A stretch of 64,000 bases of DNA. Source: Symsagittifera roscoffensis (lineage: Eukaryota; Xenacoelomorpha; Acoela; Convolutidae). Of this stretch, positions 1-11,886 are shown piece after piece. The notes under the pieces are model-generated. The model saw only the letters and a program-made list of their open reading frames with translations. It was not told the origin of the DNA and made no database searches. Made by a program: the position numbers and the translations under genes. The stretch is taken from positions 3,477,157 through 3,541,156 of the forward strand of contig NC_087070.1 of NCBI RefSeq assembly GCF_963678635.1, given 5' to 3'. The first letter of the stretch is position 1. Every line of letters begins with the position of its first letter.

Positions 1-882
1 TTGTTTCTTGATGAACCTACACCCACACGCCAATTAAACTAACGCGCTATTTAAATTAATTGGGCAACGCAAGTTATTTGGATCAAATGAACTTGAACCG
101 ATATCTGAGCTGGATTGTTTGACCTAAAACTAGGAATGCCTAAGTAGTCTATGAAAGTTGTTTTCAAAAAAAAATTGCTCATAAAAAATCAGTAAAACGA
201 AAATTTATTCAAATAAAAATTTGGTTTTGATATGAGCAAAAATCAATTCCCACAAAAAATCTCCGCTTAACACAAATAATAAGGTGCAACGAAATCCTTG
301 TAAAAATCCTTGCGCAATTTTATAAGCAAAACAAAATTCTAAGCACAAAACGAAATCCTTGTGCAATTTTGTAAACATCACCATTAAAAAAATCTTAAAA
401 AAACGAAGTGGAATAGATAGTTTTTGCTGAAAAAAATTCGGATACTCATTTTTAATTATAGTCCGTTAATAACCTCGTTTAGAATAATGGTCCCGAAAAA
501 CTACCAATGATCCCATTGAAAAAGTAAAGAAGCCACGAATATATAAGTATGTTATATATAGTTTCTAAATTTTGTCAGTGAATTAAGTTTATGGAAAGCT
601 TTAACTCTGCCAGATGAAAAGTTATTCAAAAATTCAAAATCTATACTTCTATTGCTTAAAAAATTAGCTTTAAAAGTAAATTATAATTGCAATTCGAAGT
701 ATAAGAAAGAGTGATTCAGCTATTTAAGTTGAATTTTCCACCTATTGTAATGTATCACAAAAAACGTTTCCAGTATTCTTCTGATACATTTTTTTACAGA
801 ACGCCACTTTCTATGAAGCACGCCTTTAGTGCGAATTGCATCACGTAAAAACTTGTTCAGTTAAAAGAAAAACATATCTAAC
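1..882. other. Intron 16, partial
   Basis: AT-rich intron downstream of exon 16. I see no further exon, repeat family member or RNA gene in it. Confidence 0.5.
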
Positions 883-1218
883 CGGTGCAAAGGTCTGTCA
901 AAGTAGTTGTAAGGTCACTCTCGAAATCAACACAACTGGTAGTGTTGATGCTGCTTTTAAATGTCGCATTGTAACTGGTCCCTGGCGTGAGTCCGGTGAT
1001 GTTTACGCTGTCCGTAAGCTCCACCCACTCGTCGCAACCGGCACTTCTTCTCTGTCTTTTTGCGGCGCCGCAAGAGTGACTCGGACTACTGGAATCCAGG
1101 GAATAGTGATCGATTCCTCCGCTACTCACTGAAACCGCCACCCCGTTCGCATTGATGTACAGAGTGTCAGTTGTTGCAGTGTGATATGCAGTGCCATCGA
1201 ACACTGGAGCTTCAGGTT
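883..1218 (-). CDS. FN3 gene exon 16 (domain 9, complete)
   Basis: 336 nt, phase 1 to phase 1, acceptor actttag, donor gttaga. It encodes a 112-residue FN3 domain beginning PEAPVFDGTAYHTATTD, with VNITGLTPGTSYNATF as strands E-F, loop Cys (NTTSCVD) and terminal LTDLCT. It is longer than the others because of a basic insertion (GAAKRQRRS) between strands C and E; K-R-Q-R-R would suit a furin-type protease, an inference only. The donor is open, so the gene continues left. Confidence 0.93.
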
Positions 1219-3787
1219 CTAAAGTTTAACAAGGATCAGTTTTGAATTCATGTGTGACATTTGATTAAATTGAAGTGAATGCTTATAAAAGAGTTGGCTA
1301 ATCAAGAAATATCGGGGAGTGAAAAAATTGCTGAACCAATTTTTTTTTCGAAGTGGATCAAGTTCTGATAAAACGTGAACTCGAATTGAATTTGAGAAAA
1401 AAAGTTTATTAGGGCGTGATCGACAATTTTTAAACTTAAGTTGAGAAAAAGCACAGTCGTGGAATAAATATCTCTTTTTTCGCCGCAACGCTATCGCATT
1501 GAAACTGGAATCTTTTGAAAGAAAAAAAAACATTTTTATAGATATCTTAAGAACCATTTTGAACTCGAAAACAGATTTAATTGCAGAATTTATTCAACTA
1601 CAAAAAACCTGCATGCAATTTTTTAATTGTAGTGCTATTCACGTTCAAACAGTAAGCATTTTCGGGGCCTTTCAAGAAAATTTCATAAGCAACAGATTAG
1701 GTTCACTTGAAAATTTTCCAAACACACATGCAAGCAAATGACATGCAAAATTTTGTTCGATCAAAACAATAAAAAGTTTATTAAGAGCGCCTTGGGGCGC
1801 ATAGATTAACTAGAAGAGCACCACCCACAACCCCCCTCAAATTTATTTTAGCTACGATTTTCTCGTTTCCCCCCTAACAATTCTGGTAGTTATGGTTTTC
1901 TCGTTTCTCGGTACTATGTTAACCATGCCAAAGTTTTGTGAAGGACGCATTTGGCGCTAATACACTCTAGTTTTGACGAAAGAGAGGGCGCTGCAAAAAT
2001 CAAAGAAAGTCCAAAAAAACTTCAATAAATTTAGTGTCAGAACAGGTGTCAAACTGATAGTTCTGAACAAGTCAAACTAATAATTCTGATTTTTTGAATT
2101 TCAAAAAATCAATTGAAATTCAAACTTTTTTATTACTGATACTTTTTTGAAAAACTAATCCAGGTACAGAAAACGGGATCAAAAAGCAATATTGATTTTA
2201 AAGGTAGTGCTATCCTTAAATGCAATCATAGAACAGTTTTATGAGGAAAAGTGGTTAACAAAATCCGTTGGAGAAAATTTTAAAGCAAAAAGCATGAAAG
2301 TTCTAGAAGCCTCTTTAATTCGAAGTATGGATGAGTTTGAAGAGGTTGAATTAAAGATCTTCGCTTAGTCAAAGATCAAATGTCTTGACAAATTGTCTTG
2401 ACGTTTTGAAAAACATTTCTTAATTTCTGAGCTTTTATGAATAACGCCAAATCGGAAACAGCTCTTTTACAACAACTACCTTTTTTCCTATTAGACCCAC
2501 CACAGAAAAATAAAGTCCTAATCAACTTTTGCCTGATCACTTTAAACTATAAAAACAATCTAAAACGTTTCTTGTTTTATCAGTTAAAAATTCCAAGAAT
2601 TGATAAAAAATAATCCAAAAAAAATATATTAACAATTTCTTCAAGCTAACAAATAACTGAAGTTAATCAAAAATCCATCGCTTGACTATATTGCTTCAAA
2701 AACTTTAATAATCGCCCGCCAATTCAAAACTATCCAAAATACTTCATTTTTGTGACTCGATCGCTTCCTTTTGAAGCTAAACGAATCAAGTTACTCCCTC
2801 AAAATGGGACGAATTGGTTCTAAGTTTCATTGCCTGTATATTTTGCTTCTGAAAAACCAATAAAACCTTTTGAAAAAACTTGAGTTTGTTCAATTTTTCA
2901 CCTATTGTTAGAAAACTTGATAGCTTGCTTGTGAAAACTTCACATTTTGACATATGAATGGAAGCTTCAACACCAAACGAAAATGTTCAAAGCTTCAATG
3001 CGTGATAGTTTGCTTCAAAAATTTTATTTGCAAGATATGCAATCAATTGGATGGTTCAAATTTCGTTTACTTCAATATCTTGCTTTAAAAGCAAACAAAA
3101 TGTTAAAGCCAACTTAACTTGTTCACGCTGTCAAGGTATTTTAGTTATCAAATCAGTGCACCATTGAGTTTCTTACCGAAAAGTCAAAAAATTTTAAAGG
3201 TGAATGGGATTGTTTATTATTCCACTTGGAAATCCAAAAAAAAACAATCTCTTTTTTTGAATCTAAAATATTTTAACGTATTTCGGGTTTTTCGCAATTT
3301 TTTTAGAGTTTTTGTAGAAAAAGTTTTTGGAATTGCTTTACAATCTGAATTTGAGGTGAACTTAAATCGCCGAAGCGTCAAAAAATTCTGATATTCTGAA
3401 TTTAACTGCTGAAAACCCACATGACTTCATTAGGGTCTATAATTGACACTTAGCACTTAAAAACAAAATTTGTGCTGAGTGTTTCAACAAAAATCTTCGC
3501 TGTTTATAAATAATCTCTACAGATTAAAATTTTTATACTGTTTTCAATCGGTTTTTGAATTTTGAAAACTTTAATAAATGCACTCACTCTTGAAAATCAA
3601 ATTCAAATTTGGGAAGATCCCTTCGCTTCCAGTTTTTTTTCAAAGGTTGGTATTTTCCAATCAGAGATCTGCTTAGTAAATGGAAATCAAAACAGGCTTC
3701 GAAATTAGTGATCCATCGTTTAACACTAAAAATGAGTGGAAACAAATATTAGACTTGCACTTAATAAATATAATACACAATCTAACA
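1219..3787. other. Intron 15, left part
   Basis: AT-rich sequence without a supportable gene. Between about 2640 and 3110 a loose motif around TTGCTTCAAAA recurs with variable spacing, probably an old degenerate repeat. Confidence 0.4.
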
Positions 3788-4318
3788 CGACTGCTCATAT
3801 CAAGGCGAAGCCCTGAATGTTCCGACTGCCTTTTAAGGTTTTATGGAGCAGTAATAACATCAAAAAATTAAATGTAATAAAAAAAATGAAAAATTTTTTT
3901 TTCTTAAATTTGAAATTTTTTATAAAAATCATCCCCCCCACACGCCATATAGAGTACAAAAAGATAGATTTAGCTCCTTGTAACAAATCAGTTATGGCAA
4001 ATAAGCTTCTTTCAACCAATTTGGAATGATTTTAAGACGGATTAATTCTCCGCTTACGCGTTAATAGTGCGAAATATATCGCGCGTTAATTGTCCCAAAT
4101 TGGCCAAAATGGCAATCTTTAAACCCCCATAATTTTACGAAAAATGATGACAGGTGAAACATGTTTTCAAATTTGAGCTCAGGACAACAATAGCCTTTGA
4201 ATGATATAAAAAAATTCCGTCAAAAATGGCTAGTTAAAAAGTCGAAATTTGTCTGAAGAAAAAAAAACCCACCCCGAGCACAAATATTCCGTTACTTTCG
4301 TATCGAAAGTCGGAACAA
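3788..4318 (+). mobile_element. Family A repeat (complete)
   Basis: About 531 bp. It starts ACTGCTCATATCAAGGCGAAG, a slightly damaged version of the family's left hairpin, then ATGTTCCGACTGCC, and ends TTTCGTATCGAAAGTCGGAA with the right hairpin. Internal landmarks shared with other copies are CACACGCCATAT, CCGCTTACGCGTTAATAGCGCG and GGCTAGTTAAAAAGTCGAAA. It has no coding capacity, so it is non-autonomous. Confidence 0.85.
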
Positions 4319-5185
4319 TAACGAATGATTTCAACGCTATCTTTCTTGAAACGCAAGCCTGGCAAAATGTTGTGGAAAACTTTGCATTCTTCTGAATACC
4401 TCTTTTTCAATTTTTGCTGTTTATAGTACTTTTAGGGTTTTTTTATTACTTCTTCAAATTTCTAGCTGATTTGGATAGTCATTAGATCGGAGCTTATTAG
4501 ATCAAGTTTCCCTCAAGACAAGATATAAGATATACCTTGCGAATTTGCGGAAGTGTTTTATAATAAAGGTTATAAATCTTAAAATTTTCAACAGCGATTG
4601 AATAGAGGTAAAGATTGTAAACAACTGAGCAAGAACTCAAAAGCTTTTTACGTATAACTTTGGAGGAAACCTTCCAAGTTAACCAGTTTGGTTCAAGTTT
4701 TTAGCACAAAATGCACGTATTGAAAACAGTGACCTAGTTTTTTAATATCAACTTTTTAATGCCGCCACTTTTGAAAACGCCGAATTTTTCATCAACTGCA
4801 GTTAAATTTTTAATGATTCCGGTATTGCAAATACTTGCAACACTGCACGTCAGAAAAAGATTCTAAGAAGCACACTAGGAATGATTAATTTTTTTCCAAA
4901 TTCCGATTAAATTCAAGTAGCCCGCAGTAGGTTAGTCTGATGATTGAAACTTATAACGCATCGATACCGACGATGTTTCGATGTCTGATAGTGGCAGGGG
5001 TGTTAGGGTACAAGTTTAATAGTTGGGTCCCCGGAAAAAGCAATAATGAAAAATGGGTCCCGCTTTTTGCGAAAACTCTAAAAAAACAATTTAACAAATG
5101 CGAACCATGTTTTCGAAAATTTTAGGCCTAAAAATTTCTAGGCCATACTTGTAGCTGCGTTCGTTTTGATTAATTTTCAACATAC

Positions 5186-5458
5186 TTGTGCACGCATAAT
5201 TGTCCCTGACAGTTGTGGGGGTGTTGGTTCCGACGGTGCAGGTGGAACTGGAGCCGATTTCGGCCACAATTGTGAAATTGTACTCGGTTCCAGGCGTCAG
5301 CCCTGTGACTGTGTGGGAAGCAGATGTAATACTGGCGGTTACTGGTATAGCTGGTGTTCCCGTGGCTGTGAAAGAGTCCCAAGTGCTGCTGGGAGAGAGT
5401 GTCAAAGTGATATCTGTCTCGTTAACCGTTGCTGTCGTAACAGTTATCGTTCCCGGGT
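5186..5458 (-). CDS. FN3 gene exon 15 (domain 8, complete)
   Basis: 273 nt, phase 1 to phase 1, acceptor atttttag, donor gtatgt. One exon encodes a whole 91-residue FN3 domain: DPGTITVTTATVNETD, then TVTGLTPGTEYNFTIVAEI, loop Cys (SSTCTVG) and terminal NYACT. A domain in one symmetrical 1-1 exon is the classic FN3 arrangement. Confidence 0.95.
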
Positions 5459-8049
5459 CTAAAAATAACAGCAAAGTTCAAACTCGATTCAAATGTGACG
5501 TGAATCAAGTTAGTCTTATTATTCCTTTCAAACTACTATCCAAAGTGCAGGGTTATCATCTTCAAGGACCGAAAACGCTACCAAGTCAATACTACTTCGA
5601 TCTAATTCATAGCACATACTAAGAAAAAACACTAGTCATAAAACTTTATATAAGTTATAAAAGTTTGTGAAATCAGTGTAATCATTTTATATTTGTATTT
5701 TTTTGTTTTTTTTGCATTAAAATAATTTGATCCAAAAATTAGCATCATTAGGCAAATTTGAACCAAATTTTAGAAAATTGATATTTGCAATGTTGTTTGT
5801 ACAATGCAGTTATTAGTTTGTACAGTTATCATATTTTGGGCTAGTTTAAATACATGATGTTTGCGCGACTTTAACTGCTTTAGCGACAAAGAGTTTTGAA
5901 AAAACACTGTATTTGTCTCTTGTATTTGGCTGCAAAAATAAAAATGAGCCGGCAAAAAACATGAGATTCCGCTGAAAGAAAAAAATGCTAGCCGTACAGT
6001 TTCCGTATATGAGCCAATACTGTTCATTGGCTTATCAAGTATTTAAAATGTTTGTGGAACTGTGTTGAATTTGCACGTGTAGCATTTTGGATCAACCCAT
6101 AGATCTTCCAGGCTAGGATACCATAGGTCAGTAATGGATTTAGGGGGGACGTTCCCCTCCCTCAGGAATCCCCCCCCCCTTCCTGCCACTCCGAGGGTCC
6201 CCGAGGGTCCTCCTTTGTACTATAGTGAGACATCCAATTTTGTCCATTATGATGTCCACTATCTTGAGTTCACTTACTACAGCATTGACGGAAATGATGA
6301 AAGAATTGTTGTTAAAATACTATGTTCAGGGCATCAGTAACATAAAGATCTGTCAAAGTCTCCTAAAAAGTAATTAAATCTTTGAGTTTTACGTAGATTG
6401 AATCAAAACTGTCGTCGTCACATCTCACATGATACGTTGTCACTAATTCCAAGGAGTAAGAGTCGCCCAAAAAATTACACAGCAATGGAAAATATAAAAA
6501 GTTTCTATTGACGACTGGTTGACATCAGATATCCTCATTCCACGTGTTTTTCACCGTTTCGATCTAACCAAAAAAATTTTGGTCTGTTTAAGGGCAACGA
6601 ACAAGTTACAACTTTAAGGATATCAGCCGAAAGAATCTTGTTTAGCTTTCGGCTATATGCAAGTAATAATTTCATAGCTGGCTCTAGAATCCCCCGAAAA
6701 TGTGGTTATGACAAAAAAAAGGAAAAGAAACATTTTTCAAGTTATTTTTTTTACAGTTACATATCGGATCCATTAAAGACCGAATGACAATTTTCTCGCC
6801 CTCAGCTCATACCCTGAAATAAATTGTTACAAAAGAATTAAAATCAAATCTTCAGGGCCTTATAACGGTTGAAACGTTTTTAAACAGTTACTAGGCGCCG
6901 GGACTTTCTCCTTACAATTCCTGGGGCATAACGTCGTTATCTTCCCAATTTCCAGGCTCGGGAGAGTTAGATCGATTCCGAACTCGCCACTGAACCCTCG
7001 GTTTTACGCAAATTAGGAGATAGCACCTCTAAAATTATCGTTCTGTGTTCTTTTGCAACTGTTTTTGGTCTTTTATTCGGCTGTTGTGAACCCTCCTATT
7101 CGCTAAATTTTTGTCAATCAAGTATTTCGTGCCAATTTTGTCTATATCCGAAAGGCTCGCTAGTGTCTTGCGGCGGAATGGCTCAAGGCGACAAATACGC
7201 ATCCAAGATAAAAAAAAATTTCGGGAAATGTTAACTTCTTGGTGGCCAGCGGTTTTTTTAGCGGACTGGTTGTTAGCATAAAAGTGGCGCAGTACTCTTC
7301 TCGTTGCGGATTTAAGCGCAGCAGAGCGAAGCGGAGAAAGCGTATTCTACTTGCCAATGCCGCGTTTGAAGTTAGTGTACTGTCTGTTTAACTGGTTTGA
7401 GTCTGCAAAAAACCGGTCTGCTAAGAAAACGGTCTGCTAAAAAACCTAGCCCCTTATTGACCATATTAGTTATTATCAATTGTTTCGCCGTTTTTGTATG
7501 CATTCTTTTCTGCAAAAAATTCACTCTCTTTTCTAAAGAATACTGATTGATACCACCTTCAAATCGAATTCGGCAACTTATTTTTTTAGTCTTAGTTCGC
7601 AGTCTTATTTTATAGCAGCGCTCAGCATTGCAACTAAAAGTTCAATTCATTCGAAAGATAAAAAGAAACTAAAAAATTTAAAAATCGTTCATTTCCGGTG
7701 ATCTGAAAAAAAAAAGTTGATTTCGGAACTCTTGCACTTCGGCGCTCTTGACCGCCCCCGTTGCAAGAACGCTGATTCTTTGAAGTTTTCACTTATTCGG
7801 CTCTTCTTTAATGAGATTAGCCAGCTTCATGTAACACCAGTACGGTAAAATTTAGGGGTCCTTTCTGTTATACGGGCCAAAATCAACTAAATTGTTACTT
7901 GAGCTTCTGTTTCTTATTTAAAATCATGTTTTTTTTAGTAATTTCAACCAATTAGATTCGAGCTTTATGATTTTGTTTTTCAAAGTAAGATCATGTTTGA
8001 GCCTTGTTACAGAAAAAAGACCCAATTGTAACAAATTTGATCTACTTGC
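5459..8049. other. Intron 14
   Basis: No supportable gene. At 6130-6235 lies a minus-oriented end fragment of family B (GGATTTAGGGGGGACG and a G/C-tract), followed by diverged family-like sequence. The rest is AT-rich with nothing recognised. Confidence 0.45.
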
Positions 8050-8163
8050 CTGTGCAAAAGACGACATCGATTGTTGAGCTTAGAGGGGTAAGTCCACCAC
8101 ATGGCGATGATGTCCCGATTAGTGATGCTACCGTCAGAGTATACGAAGTCCCAGCACTCAACC
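8050..8163 (-). CDS. FN3 gene exon 14 (domain 7, C-terminal part; GC donor)
   Basis: 114 nt, phase 1 to phase 1, acceptor tttcacag, donor gcaagt. It encodes LSAGTSYTLTVASLIG, the loop Cys (SSPCGG) and the terminal VVFCT. The donor is GC rather than GT but otherwise matches consensus (cag/gcaagt), the recognised minor GC-AG class. Confidence 0.88.
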
Positions 8164-8737
8164 CTGTGAAAACCGAGAGACGAATTAGGAGGGACAAGAA
8201 TCTCATTAAACTACCCCACCCCCACCCAATGGTACCTTATCGAAGATTATCGAACCCTGTATGTCTAAATCGACATGCATATGACGTTATTGGGATCTCT
8301 TTAACTATTTCCCTTCTATTGCAAGGGGGTGAGATTCGTTACTAGGTGCTCTAGGGCGGGGGGAGGGTAAGTTAAAGAGATCCCATTTTTACCTAGAAAC
8401 TAATTACCCGCTCCTGCGGAAAATCATTTTGGTCGCCCCAAAACTTTCGTTCAATATTTTTTTTATTAAAAGAGTACAAGTTCCAAACATATTTTGTTGC
8501 AATTACATTACCAGCTTTCATTAACTTTTCGCTGCAATCATAACAATTGTTTTTATCTGCTAAAAACGACTGTCAAAATTTCTTTTAAACAAAAAATGAA
8601 TAAATTTTTGTCGACAGGTTTAGTTCAATTAATAGAAACCTATTCCATTTAAGGGTACTTTGAGGATCAATTGGAGTCTCCAATCACAAATTCTGCAACA
8701 AAACATTTACCGGCTAATTTCCTACCCCTTTCAGGGT

Positions 8738-9060
8738 TGGATCTAAGATTTTCTCGAGGGAGGGGCCAATTGATTTGTGTCTTCTGTTTTTGTTCGAGGT
8801 GATCTAAATTGATTTTACTAAGACTCCTAAAACCCTATAAAGTCACTACTTTGCCACTAACTTTCAAATTTTTGGAAAGAAAAATAGGCCAAAAATTTTG
8901 GATATATTTTTTTTCGATAATTTTGACCAATAGTTTTGCTCGCTCGTTCTTTAATTTAGCGTTCATTGGCGCCGAAGGCTGTATTTCTGATAAAGCACCC
9001 AAAGCGAGACCCTAAAGGGGTGCGAAGGTCGAAACCCCCCCCCCCCCCCCCGCCATCTCC
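8738..9060 (+). mobile_element. Family B MITE, diverged copy
   Basis: It opens with GGATCTAAGATTTTCTCGAGGG, contains the family's TTGGCGCCGAAGGC segment and ends in AAGGTCGAAACCCCC plus a C-tract. It is strongly diverged, and the outer TIRs are incomplete. Confidence 0.6.
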
Positions 9061-9238
9061 ACTTTAAATCCACCCCCGTGGCTTACTCTGTTAGGTATGA
9101 GGTTTAAATGTTTAGAACAGCTTGAATAGTCCGTATGCCAAAAAGCCCGAATCTGACATTGCGAGCCAAAGTTTAAGCAGAAAAAACCATAGCTGGTGGG
9201 AAGGGGTGGGGAAAGTGTGCATGAATTTTGGGTCGAAC

Positions 9239-9427
9239 CGGTTATTGGCGTGTCAGTCGTCGTATTTGTGGCGATAGTGTAGGAGAAGGCGGGTGCTGAG
9301 TCTGGGGATAGCGAAGTGGCCACATAAGTGTCGCCGCCAAAAGTGAACTGTGCCCCGACGATGTCGGCGCCAGTAGCTGTCATTGTCATAGCTGATCCAG
9401 CCGTGGTGATCGTCGGCGGGTCAGGCA
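9239..9427 (-). CDS. FN3 gene exon 13 (domain 7, N-terminal part)
   Basis: 189 nt, phase 1 to phase 1, acceptor tttgcag. It encodes PDPPTITTAGSAMTMTATG through TTTDTPIT. The donor (gttcga) is weak, and the frame stays open past it, but cutting here lets exon 14 restore the canonical T-G-L-S-A-G-T-S-Y motif, which is decisive. Confidence 0.85.
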
Positions 9428-10642
9428 CTGCAAATCACAATACACTCTAACAAGGCCAATCAGTTTCCATTCAAAGCATCTCTTCAACTATCCGTCCCCA
9501 CTTCCCTGTGGTACCTATGAACTCATTGTCACCCCTGTACAAAATTAATACAACTGTTTTGCCTCAAATGAACAATCTCCCCCTTAATTAAATGGAGGCG
9601 TAGCGATTTTGCATGCGACAATTGCTTCAATTGGATGTACATTCAGACGAAAACGAATGAGCCAAAAGTTTCAAATAATTTCGAAAACCACTTGATTTTT
9701 TAGGGAAATAAAAAATAATTTTTGTCTTATTGAAAATTCGGCGAAGTGCACGCTGATAAAAATTGACAATTTGAGTACACAAAGCTTGAAATAGCGCGTC
9801 ATCAAACTACATTTTTTACGTGAGCATGCTAATAGACCGGTCCCCAAAAAAATCAGGATGGAGATCGTTCATTTGGTTAAACCAAACGAAAAAAAAAATT
9901 TCATGCATTTTTTCTAGTTATCACTGACGTTTTTTTGGAACACAAAAAATCAAAATTTGAGTGTCTCAAAACAACTTATTTTGCATCGAAATTTTGTGTT
10001 CATAAATTAGGCATTTCAAAAAATAGAAAAACTTTTTCAAAAAAATTTCTTGTGTAATAAGTAACAATAATTAGTTTCGAATGTTTTTTTTCAGCGTTTA
10101 GATTGCAAACAGGATTTTCAGTAAACCAATTGAAAATTTTTTACAAAAAAATAGAAACACTTTCAAAAAATTTTAATTTTTATTCTCTTGTTTGATATTC
10201 AATTTTTTGAAAAAAATGTTATGGATCTTGCCTAATTCACTAAATTATTAGGCGTTTGAGTAGTAAATGAATCACTCCACTCAATTAAAACGACCCTAAA
10301 TTGAAAAAAAAAGCAAAGAACGAACCTTTTTTTCTAGATCTTTCTAATGAATATATGAGTATGATCGGAACATTCAGTGCTAACATTGTTTTTAATTGTA
10401 ACAACTAGCCACTTAGAGCTTTCTAGAGTTTCAGAATTCTTATTTCCTGCATTTTAAAAGGGGAAGGAGTGATCATGTAAATAGACATCAATTGTCGCAA
10501 AAACTTCAATTGTAACAAAAAAAATTAATCACACTAATCTTATCAGGGCAAAACTTTGAAGGTTCTGGCAGTCCTGCAACGTCTTTGAGACACATTTTGA
10601 AAACATTAACTTAAAAAGAAACAGTTTTCAAATAAACAAAAC
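9428..10642. other. Intron 12, right-of-exon-13 part
   Basis: AT-rich intron without a recognised gene or element. Confidence 0.4.
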
Positions 10643-11014
10643 TGCTCATATCAGGGCGAAGCCCTGAATGTTCCGACTGCCTTTGAAAATTATGGAGCAG
10701 TAATAAATTAAAAAATTAAATCTAATAAAACAAAATCAGGTTAAATCTCGCTTACGCGTTAATAGCGCTAAATGTATCGCGCGTTAATTGTCCCAAATTA
10801 GCCAAAATGGCAATCTTATCTTTAAACCCCCATAACTTTAAGGAAAATGATCACAGGTGAAATATTTTTTCAAATTTAAGCTTAGGACAACAATAGCTTA
10901 CGAATGATGAAAAAAATTCCGCAAAAATGGCTAGTTAAAAAGTCGAAATTCGTCTGAAAAAAAACCACCCCGAGCAAAATTATTCCGTAATTTTTTTTTT
11001 CGAAAGTCGGAACA
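10643..11014 (+). mobile_element. Family A repeat, internally shortened
   Basis: It has the left end with intact hairpin (TCAGGGCGAAGCCCTGA) and the right end CGAAAGTCGGAACAA, but the segment with CACACGCCATAT is missing, leaving about 372 bp. Confidence 0.85.
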
Positions 11015-11154
11015 AGAAGAGAAACTATTTTTTTTGGATTCTTGTACTTCTACCCACACCCTATTTCAAGTAAGAAAAAAAAACGTTCTAAGCGTTTAGT
11101 AACACAATAATAACATCAAATATTTTGCGTCAATTCATTTTAGAATTATTTTGA

Positions 11155-11420
11155 GCGGGAAATAATAGCGGCTTACGCGTCAATAGCGCAAAATATCTCG
11201 CGCTTATTTGTCCCAAATAAACCAAATTGGCAATTTCCACACCAATATATTTTTCAGAAAAAGAATCACAGATGACAGAACTTTTTAAATTGGAGCTCAA
11301 GGCAACACTAGTTTTCATTCAAAAATTCTTTTCAAAAATTATAAGACAAAACGTGGAAGTTGGTTGGAGAACAAAAACACTCCTAGCCCAAATCTTCCGT
11401 CACTTTCTTTGAAAATCAGT
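11155..11420 (+). mobile_element. Family A repeat, old fragment
   Basis: A diverged piece of the family's right half: GCGGCTTACGCGTCAATAGCGC, TTTGTCCCAAATAAACC and a rearranged end. It lacks both terminal hairpins. Confidence 0.55.
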
Positions 11421-11517
11421 ACAATTATAAATGTTTCAGTTGGAGTGCAAATACAAAAATCTATAATTTGCCGCAATTTGTAATCCATGTGTGATAGACA
11501 ACACAAACTAAGTTAGA

Positions 11518-11886
11518 AGACTGCTCGTATCAGGGCGAAACCCTGACTGAATGTTCCGACTGCCTTTTAAGGTCTATGGAGCAGTAATAACAAGGAAAAT
11601 TTAAATGTAATCAAACAAAAATTATTTTTTTTTTCAAAAAAATTTGAGATTTTTTGTGAAAACATCTCCCCACACGCCATATTAAGTACAAATTGATAAA
11701 TTTTGCTCCTATTAACAAATCGATGATGACAAATAGAATTTCTTTAAAAAAATTTGGAACGGTTTGTAAGCGCGTTAATTATCCCAAACTGGTCAAAATG
11801 GCCAAAATGGTAATCTTTAAACCCTCATTACTTAACGAAAAATGATCAAAGGTTAAATATTTTTCAAATTTAGGCTCAGGACAACC
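11518..11886 (+). mobile_element. Family A repeat, 3'-truncated
   Basis: The left end has the hairpin carrying a 4-base insertion (GGGCGAAACCCTGACTGAATG). It runs to CTCAGGACAACC, where it passes directly into the 1.37-kb tandem repeat. Confidence 0.8.

Noticed and set aside
5166-5622. Open frames on the plus strand opposite exon 15 (and likewise at 836-1132, 16438-16792, 51363-51605, 58833-59222)
   Set aside because: They are antisense to FN3 exons whose frame, splice sites and domain motifs are certain. They exist because coding sequence has few stops on the other strand.
7160-7357. 65-codon minus-strand frame
   Set aside because: No domain, splice context or phase agreement with neighbouring exons.
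9182-9238. Extending exon 13 to a Cys-Thr in the continuing open frame (NSCTL)
   Set aside because: No GT or GC donor follows it, whereas the donor at 9238 joins exon 14 in frame and restores the conserved T-G-L-x-x-G-T-x-Y motif.
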